Below are positions 57,827 through 64,000 of a stretch of DNA of 64,000 bases, one piece after another (the stretch's first letter is position 1; each line of letters begins with the position of its first letter). The stretch is from Leptodontidium sp. MPI-SDFR-AT-0119 (lineage: Eukaryota > Ascomycota > Leotiomycetes > Helotiales > Leptodontidiaceae). Both the position numbers and the translations under genes were made by a program. The stretch lies in contig JAHLEZ010000054.1 of assembly GCA_020726505.1 (NCBI GenBank), positions 1-64,000 of the forward strand, written 5' to 3'. The notes below the pieces were generated by a model. It saw nothing but the letters and a program-made list of their open reading frames with translations, was not told the DNA's origin and ran no database searches.

Positions 57827-58747
57827 CCCTGGTGGGAGGGATTTTGTTTGGGAGGTCCAGAGGTTGGGATCGAGCCTCGAAGATTGAGATAGTCCTACTA
57901 TTCTACGTCAGTTCACTAAACACACCAGGTCTTTTTTGAACACGTAGCATCTTGCTACCTTGAAGAATAGAGAATCACAGATCTGATTTTATAGTCAGCT
58001 ATGTATAAATTTCAGGCTGATCGGGAGAAGTTTCCTTTTTGGCCCAGAGCTTTGGCAAATATCTGTCGCATTGTCTGCTTTCTTCGAGGGTTGTTGGTTC
58101 CAGGGACCTGGAAATGCAAGGCATAAGGCGACACAACTGTGCAACAGTAATTTCCTTTTCACTCAAAAGGGATTCTTGATTCAGCCGTGCGACATATATA
58201 CGGTACGCGACGGTTTCCAGCGGGACGCGTGGGGTGGTAGACCGGTCGATAGTCTCTTCAGAAGAGCGCATGGGTCTTTGGTGCGAGGGAAGCCGAAGCC
58301 CCTTCCTAAAAGCAGCAGCGCCTTCAGCCAACAACAATTCTCGCCAGCCGGCCAGGGTTCACCACTTGCCAGCGTATTCAACCCGTTATGGAGAACGCCA
58401 ATAGTAATTATGGATCATGGTTCTACCACGTTGCTGCAACCATCACGAACTTAAAGAATGGCCGCGGTGGTTCTCTAGTGGACCTCAAGTCTGAAGGTAT
58501 CTCGAATCCTCCAATCGAGAAGAGATGGGAATCCAGCTACTGCAGAAGCCCTCTGAGCAGGCACGGCCGGGCCAAATCACAGAAAATCTTGCTGTACTGG
58601 CCGAAGGAACTCCTCGAGACTGCGGCTCTGTAGGAGATGCGCGGTTTCTTCAGTGAGTGGCTGGCATAAAAGCACTATGAGCCCAGGAAAGGGTTGAAAA
58701 CGCATACGTGCTGGAGATGGTATCCATACATCTTTCTCATGCCCAAG
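57827..58747. other. divergent intergenic region
   Basis: Promoter space between two divergent genes. A minus-strand open frame at 57999-58271 would give a 90-residue peptide (VPLETVAYRIYVARL within it) with no known match to me; I do not count it as a gene. Confidence 0.45.
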
Positions 58748-60216
58748 ATGGCTTCCTACAATGCATCTAGCAAATCCACTGACAACTCATCACCTTGGTC
58801 AGACTGGTCTTGGGATGCCCGCGGATTCTGGGTGTCCAGTCGCCGTGACCCTTCCGGTGCTTTGGAGTACGATTACAAGTATTCCGAAACGACAGCACAG
58901 ACTCCCAGACAAGAACAGGCAACACCTCGCACTCCTGATGCAGATTACATTACCCAGCCAGAAAGCTTAAAGTTTTCTTATGAGGCGTCTACTGGAAACA
59001 ACTATCCAAGTCAAGTGGCCCAAGTTCAGGAGCGATACACGACCAATCCAGGTGGAGCTGTTCCTCCCCAGGACACACAAAGCTATCGAGTAAGACCAAA
59101 GTCCTACGATAGAAGGGACAGTGAGTATGCTACGTCCTCGGTGTCTGGCAACAGCCAAGCTTGGAGTTCAGGTGCGAATCAAGATGGAGCGGGTCAAAAC
59201 AGCCCAACGTATGGTGCCGCCGACATCACCGGTCGGATGGGAAGACTTGATGTCAACGCGACTCTTCCATTTCAACAACAGTGTACGTACTTGGTGGAGA
59301 ACTACTACAAGGCCAGAGTACTGATCTTGGATTAGCGTACGCCACACCACAGATCCGACAGCCAAACGTAGGAAAGCAGCCGCAGACAGCTACCAGTTCG
59401 ACTGGTGGTGGAGAGCTTGACGATAGTAAGAACCTCCAGTCCAGTCGCAGTATGTGTAACTTTTGTTGATATCTAGCTAGGATATAAAGTTGTTGAGGAC
59501 AAAAATCGGCAGAAGTTTTGGAAAGTCGGTCGAGTCTTTATGGTCTTGTGGACCGAGCCTGCTGGAATAACCAAAGAGAAAGGGGCCCAAAATGGATCCC
59601 AATTCAGTACAACTTACTTGAATGGGACTGCATACACCGAGATACGACGTTTCGTTGTCATTGGGGAAGGCTACGGGAATAGCATTTGCTCGTAAGTTGG
59701 GAGTCTCTCTTCAAGACATAAGGTACAAGCTTCTGACTGTTGCTCCATTACAGCCCCATACATACCTACTCCGGCCAAGCAACCCTCAAGAGCAATCTGC
59801 CCGACCCGAAACAACACGCTATAATCTATACCAGCAAGCATCCTCCCGAGGAGAGATCTTACGCTACTGAGGATGGAACCATAGTTAAGGAAAATCTTCC
59901 AAAGGAGCCGATCAGAGTCATACCTGAACAGGAGGGTGATGAAAGGGACCTCGGGGACCTTTCCAGAGTCAACTATGCCAAGATATACACTGTTGAGCAC
60001 TATGTCCGAGTTCTCAATATTGGAAAGGTCCACCCTAGCTCCATGGCCAGTCTTGAAAAGAATTGCATGTTCAATAGGCGCTCCGATGAACCACCGCAAC
60101 CACCGAGAGGTCAGTCCTCGTCATCTTCCAAGAGGGAGCCAAAGAAAAACGACAGCACCAAGAAAAAGTCATCGCGGTCGGGTACGAGCAAGAAAGATAC
60201 CAGATATGACAACTAG
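58748..60216 (+). CDS. DUF6590 domain protein
   Basis: Four exons, 58748-59282, 59336-59425, 59481-59691 and 59754-60216; 432 aa. Introns are 53, 55 and 62 nt with donors GTACGT, GTAAGA and GTAAGT. The first 220 residues are Ser/Gln/Pro/Tyr-rich and disordered. The DUF6590 domain follows at about residues 215-370: KFWKVGRVFMVLWTEPAG, then EIRRFVVIGE, ICSPIHTYSGQATLK (across an intron) and VNYAKIYTVEHYVRVLNIGKV. The end is Ser/Lys-rich and basic (KREPKKNDSTKKK), perhaps nuclear. The domain is common in filamentous fungi, often in many copies per genome, with no assigned function. An in-frame ATG three codons earlier (58739) is an alternative start. It lies between two similar coiled-coil genes on the opposite strand. 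Confidence 0.86.
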
Positions 60217-62936
60217 TATTTCCGCGACCTCCACTTCAGGTATTCCTGCTCACAATGCCCCAGCTACGGGAGGATCCCTGTACTGCAGTGTGCTATTTAT
60301 GTCCTGCGCAGAAACCAGAGGGTAGACTCTTTGCGACATTCCTTTGTGCCAACGTTCCTTCTGTAAAGCCTTTCTTCGAATTCGCTGATGCTGGATTTCT
60401 ATTTGTTATTTGCTCATATTTCTGTCTCGTTACGAAGGAATTTACTTATACGTTATCCTGCCCGGTCCAGCTAGCTGGTGTGGATGTTTGGCAGAGATTC
60501 AAGAAGAACAGAACCAAGGAAGGAGGGTCTTCGAATATTATGGCCACTGGTATATCTCCTACTTACGTTGTTCTACTTGTTCTTGTGTGATAGCACTTGG
60601 CTCTTGCAAACTTCCACTATACTATTTATTGATCTGCCTCGCTTTTATGATTATACGAACAAATGGAATTGCTCTAACGTCTCTTCTTGCCGTTTTAAAC
60701 AACCCCTCTGTGACCACACAGTCTGCAGATGGCATATGGTGAACTCTGGAACATTGCCATTGCTGCCGACCCGTGTCTCTAAGGCAGGACATTGGAATCC
60801 GCAATGACACCAGTGCCTGCCTATGAACCTAATGTTGCCCAGTGGTGGTAGCTCGTCCTTCCACGCCTCGACCGCCTTAAATCTGCCTCAAAAAATGCTC
60901 TTGATCGCTTTGATACCCCCGGTTGGTTAGTGAGAGGAGGACCGAGTCTCAACTTTCAGCTGGCTAAAGAGGAGCTGAAGTGCACACAGACTGAAGGCAA
61001 TATGGTCCGTGAATGGTAGACTATTGAGCAATAGTTTTGAATCAACACGGAGACAACAACCGAAACTTCTGATCTATTTATTTGTTGCCATTGTTTCGAC
61101 GCCTATTTTCGAAGAAAGACCCTTTTTCCTCGCTTATCGTCGCAGAAATCCCTCAAATCTGCCATGGGTTGTCAACGATCCTGCAAGGCTGAGGATCCTT
61201 GCTCTATCCACTGAACGGCCACGACCCGTTCCGCGACTACTTCTGGGGCGTCGAGTCGCATTCCACAAATACTGACAGTCTCCGAAAGCGTGTATCGTGC
61301 AACAGCGATTAAGCTCCGTTATTCCACACCTTTTGATGTTCGCTCACAACGTTTCACTCTACTGGACGAAACTCCTCAATACCTACACTCCCAACCAACG
61401 ATATTAGCTCAGTCAATGCCAGCTCTGCACAAATGGCATCCAATGATTCCTATTATATTCTGCAATGAGACGGTATGGGACACGTGTCTAACTTTCAGGC
61501 CGAGTCATAGGTCGGCAGCTCGGAGTCAATGCAAGCTAGCATGATTGTCAGCACAATGCTTGGTCCCGCTGTCCTATCTATTCGTTTTCCACAACACCAT
61601 CCTCTGAGTTTCCCCTGTGGGTTCCAAATCAAAGTTTCCGGGAACTTTCAAAGTGCACGTGGGGGTCGTTTTGTTCTGCCAAGGTGAGGATTTGGGGAAG
61701 GTCCGGAGATACTGTGCAGCCTCGTGTAGATTCTTCGTCGACGAGCCGCCCGACTCTGGCCACAAGCAAGAAATTTGAAGGCAAATGTCAACAAGGCAAA
61801 CGAATTGGAAGTGGCATGTGTTCTTTTAGACGCCCGGTTGTCACCTATGGAAAGATAGGAGCCTACCTACTTTGAGTTTGTTTTCCAGGCCGGCATTCCG
61901 GTGCCAATGAGCTGTTGAGGGACCGGGAAGGACGGCTAGAAGTAATCTTTAATGACTTCCGAATTTGAATAGTGTGATTCCGTGTAAGTTTTGGCTTCAC
62001 AATATCATAGTCACTGAAGTGCTTCATAGAAAATGGCAGAACGTGACGAGCTTCCCCTGAATGGACATTCATTGATAGGCGAGGTGAGCCCTGTAGTTTA
62101 GCGAGAAGCCCCTGAGGTTTTCCTCATTACAGCCAGTGTTTAGCGAGCAGAGCCTGAAAGCTGTCCCCATGCACATTAACAAAGTCATACTCCAACAACA
62201 AATCTCCAAGCTAGTCCTCGTTGCTTGACGTGATAATTTAGCCAAAAGAAATGCGTTCATAGTAGCTCAAGATATGCTCATGCACATCTCAATCCAAAAA
62301 TGGAATCAGACCCGACTTAGAACAATTTCAAGTGCGTAACCGACTTGAATCAAAATAGGGGTATATGTACTCCAGCCCCAGCCAACGCCTGTCGCTAGCA
62401 ACAAGAAGTAAAGAAAGGTAGGAAAGATAAAGTCTAGAAGCAAATGGGGTATAAGGTGCTAGATACAGGAGCGATGAAATCTCTTCCAAGGTCGCAAATG
62501 CCTCCTGTTCGAGTACTGTTGTACCTCGAACGTCTAAACCAAAGAGAATTGAAAGGACATGTATACCTATTCAAACAGGTTCCAGGCCGGGGAAAATAAC
62601 AGGTGATTGCAAATGAGATAAATATTATTAAGAAAATGCCATGTTGAAGTGAATTGAGAAATGGCCCCCGATGGGCGGTGACAGCGATGTGTGTCATGCC
62701 AAAGTGGCAAACGTACCAGACGATGGCTTCAAAAGAAGTGTCACTGGAGAAGCAGAACATCTGTTGGTGGAATCGTTTGTATCGATTCTGGGCGTGGGGT
62801 TTGTCACGATGTTGAGTTTCTGTCAAGCTGCTCAAGGTATGGTCCGAAGTGTCGAAGAATGCCACATTTCGTTCGGCTGGAGTCCTTTCTGCTTACAATT
62901 TCGTCGCAGACTCGCAGATCTCGCCTTTTGAATGAG
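60217..62936. other. 2.7-kb segment without a supported gene
   Basis: No convincing gene. At about 61210-61480, two frames have weakly protein-like text (for example GHDPFRDYFWGVESHS) interrupted by stops, possibly an old gene remnant. The tRNA-like arm there does not complete a cloverleaf. The part next to 62937 should be the 3' region of the last gene. Confidence 0.45.
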
Positions 62937-64000
62937 TTATAGAAAATGCAGATACGGTTTGGTTCCTGCGAATTGGCTTCTGGAATGAACCCCAAGACGA
63001 ATATGTGTGTCGATTGTCGCTAGAGGGGTTGGACGAGGAGCCGCAAAGGTCGTGTCATCGTCGCCAGAGTTAATTGACTCAGATTCCCTATTCGCTTGAT
63101 CCAAAAGTCCACCGTTCATTGGGACGTCACTCAGTTGGTATCGTGAGTTGACTGAGGAAACTGTGGATTCACAAGCAGTCTTCCGAGGAGCCATGGTAAT
63201 AGCTTCACTGGAGGTCAGAGTAGTGAACCACTCTTTGCCTGGATCATCCGAGTACCAAAGGCGCAGAAGATCATGTTGCCACTTCTCTCTTTCATTGATC
63301 ATACCGTACTGAAGCTCGTACGTTCTTGAGAGGAGATTCACTTCCAGAGGAGACATCCGCAATTGTCTTAGGAGCCACTTATTTACTGCGAAATTGAAGT
63401 CAAGTTGAGGTTCCTCCTGATCCACAGTCGGCTCGTCCACGTGGGATATTTGTCCCCCTGGCTCTGATATCAAGATTGGAAACTTTGCGTAACCGGAAGT
63501 CTCCCTTCCAGCGTCCACATCAGCTTCATTGGCAAAAGTCTCTTTCTCTCGGACGTCAAAATCTTTGATGTTACCATCTTCGTCAATGAGTCCTTCAGAA
63601 AAGCAACGAGCTTTCAAGACTTCAAGCTCCGCCTCCTCTCTATCAATCTCATCCTGAAGTTCACGCTTTGTGGCGTCGAAGTTGTCGAGCCACTCCTCAT
63701 CATCTGATGCCAGGTCCAGTGCTACCCTCTTTTTCGTGGCCCTCTCTTCCTCCAAATTGAACCTTTCCTCTTCATGGTACTCCAAGCGTTCTTTCAAGAT
63801 TTCAACGTCTCCAACTTTCGAAAGGTATTCCGCAACAAATGGGTGAAATTCCTGGTCTATTTCGGAACCACTGTATGCAGACGAGGTCGAAGCTTGCCGA
63901 GGTATTGCATCCGCGTCCAATAAAGAACCATGCACTTCCTGCTCGTAGAACCTCTTCTCCAATTTTTGAAGTTCGTACTCCTGAGCGCTCAGAGTGTCCT
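62937..64000 (-). CDS. coiled-coil protein, 5' end beyond the window
   Basis: The frame is open from the stop at 62937 to the edge, so the start codon lies outside; at least 353 residues are visible. The upstream part is a strong coiled coil (LSAQEYELQKLEKRFYEQ, then ILKERLEYHEEERFNLEE and KRELQDEIDREEAELEVLK). A block with VNKWLLRQLRMSPLEVNLLS and then WQHDLLRLWYSDDPGKEWF follows, and a polar tail ends in KPYLHFL. The WL block and overall plan resemble the 467-residue protein at 56.4-57.8 kb. Function unknown; similar proteins seem to be a fungal, perhaps leotiomycete, expansion, as far as I remember. No membrane segment. Confidence 0.7.
   Translation of the reverse strand, partial: DTLSAQEYELQKLEKRFYEQEVHGSLLDADAIPRQASTSSAYSGSEIDQEFHPFVAEYLSKVGDVEILKERLEYHEEERFNLEEERATKKRVALDLASDDEEWLDNFDATKRELQDEIDREEAELEVLKARCFSEGLIDEDGNIKDFDVREKETFANEADVDAGRETSGYAKFPILISEPGGQISHVDEPTVDQEEPQLDFNFAVNKWLLRQLRMSPLEVNLLSRTYELQYGMINEREKWQHDLLRLWYSDDPGKEWFTTLTSSEAITMAPRKTACESTVSSVNSRYQLSDVPMNGGLLDQANRESESINSGDDDTTFAAPRPTPLATIDTHIRLGVHSRSQFAGTKPYLHFL

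Noticed and set aside
57999..58337. Minus-strand open frame of about 110 codons with protein-like text
   Set aside because: No ATG at the 5' end of the protein-like part other than an internal one, no family match, and it sits in promoter space; left as a note only.
59426..59480. Alternative 31-nt intron at 59450-59480 in the DUF6590 gene
   Set aside because: Too short for splicing; the donor GTAAGA at 59426 gives a normal 55-nt intron in the same phase and a better reading across the junction.
61150..61235. tRNA-like arms on the minus strand (GTTCAGTGGATAGAGC followed by a CAAGG/CCTTG stem)
   Set aside because: The anticodon loop would have eight bases, there is no GGTTCGAAT-like T arm and no matching acceptor stem, so it is not a tRNA.
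62434..62865. Minus-strand 143-codon frame downstream of the last gene
   Set aside because: No motif, mixed hydrophobic and Cys-rich text, and it lies in the expected 3' region of the coiled-coil gene.
1..64000. CRISPR arrays, rRNA, riboswitches, bacterial operons
   Set aside because: No regularly spaced repeats or rRNA motifs were seen, and the intron-containing genes mark the DNA as fungal.

Overview
The window looks like nuclear DNA of a filamentous ascomycete (Pezizomycotina). A leotiomycete is my best guess, from gene content recalled rather than searched. Evidence: many GT-AG introns of about 45-100 nt with CTNAC/CTAAT-like branch sites, the ERMES subunit Mdm34, HET-domain (heterokaryon incompatibility) relics, fungal-only families (DUF1993-, DUF6536-, DUF6590- and DUF7703-like), and a pogo/Fot1-type transposon whose stop codons look like repeat-induced point mutation (RIP: TGG to TAG, CAA/CAG to TAA/TAG).

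Layout. 0-19 kb: a multispanning membrane protein (-), a long gene-poor stretch holding a possible inverted-repeat element (about 3.8-4.75 kb), then mdm34, a DUF1993 protein and an F-box protein (+), a Vps62-like protein (-) and a membrane-anchored RING-H2 protein (+). 19-36 kb is accessory-like: a frameshifted HET relic, an eight-exon CorA-like transporter with a GMN motif, a RIP-mutated pogo element carrying a nested 160-bp solo LTR, a decayed tandem-repeat gene, a secreted subtilisin-like protease (-), a fold-back repeat, a minisatellite and a second HET relic that lacks its HET domain. 36-48 kb is denser: a membrane-anchored Hsp70-like protein with degenerate nucleotide loops (-), a short-chain dehydrogenase (-), a third HET gene broken by an amber codon (-), then a compact housekeeping block of two divergent pairs: YAF9 (-)/COQ11-like (+) and SYF2 (-)/a mitochondrial helical-repeat candidate (+). 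48-64 kb: a membrane-protein gene with an unresolved middle, a DUF6536 membrane protein (-), about 4 kb with no supported gene, and a DUF6590 gene (+) flanked by two similar coiled-coil proteins (-), the last cut by the window edge.

The housekeeping genes cover ER-mitochondria lipid contacts (mdm34), chromatin (YAF9), splicing (SYF2) and ubiquinone synthesis (COQ11-like). The accessory segments hold self/non-self-type genes, all three broken, together with transposon debris, as in a RIP-affected fast-evolving compartment. No tRNA, rRNA or CRISPR was found. Exon borders were read by eye from splice consensus, frame continuity and remembered family patterns. Multi-exon genes are given as one span from start to stop codon, with exon borders in the evidence.
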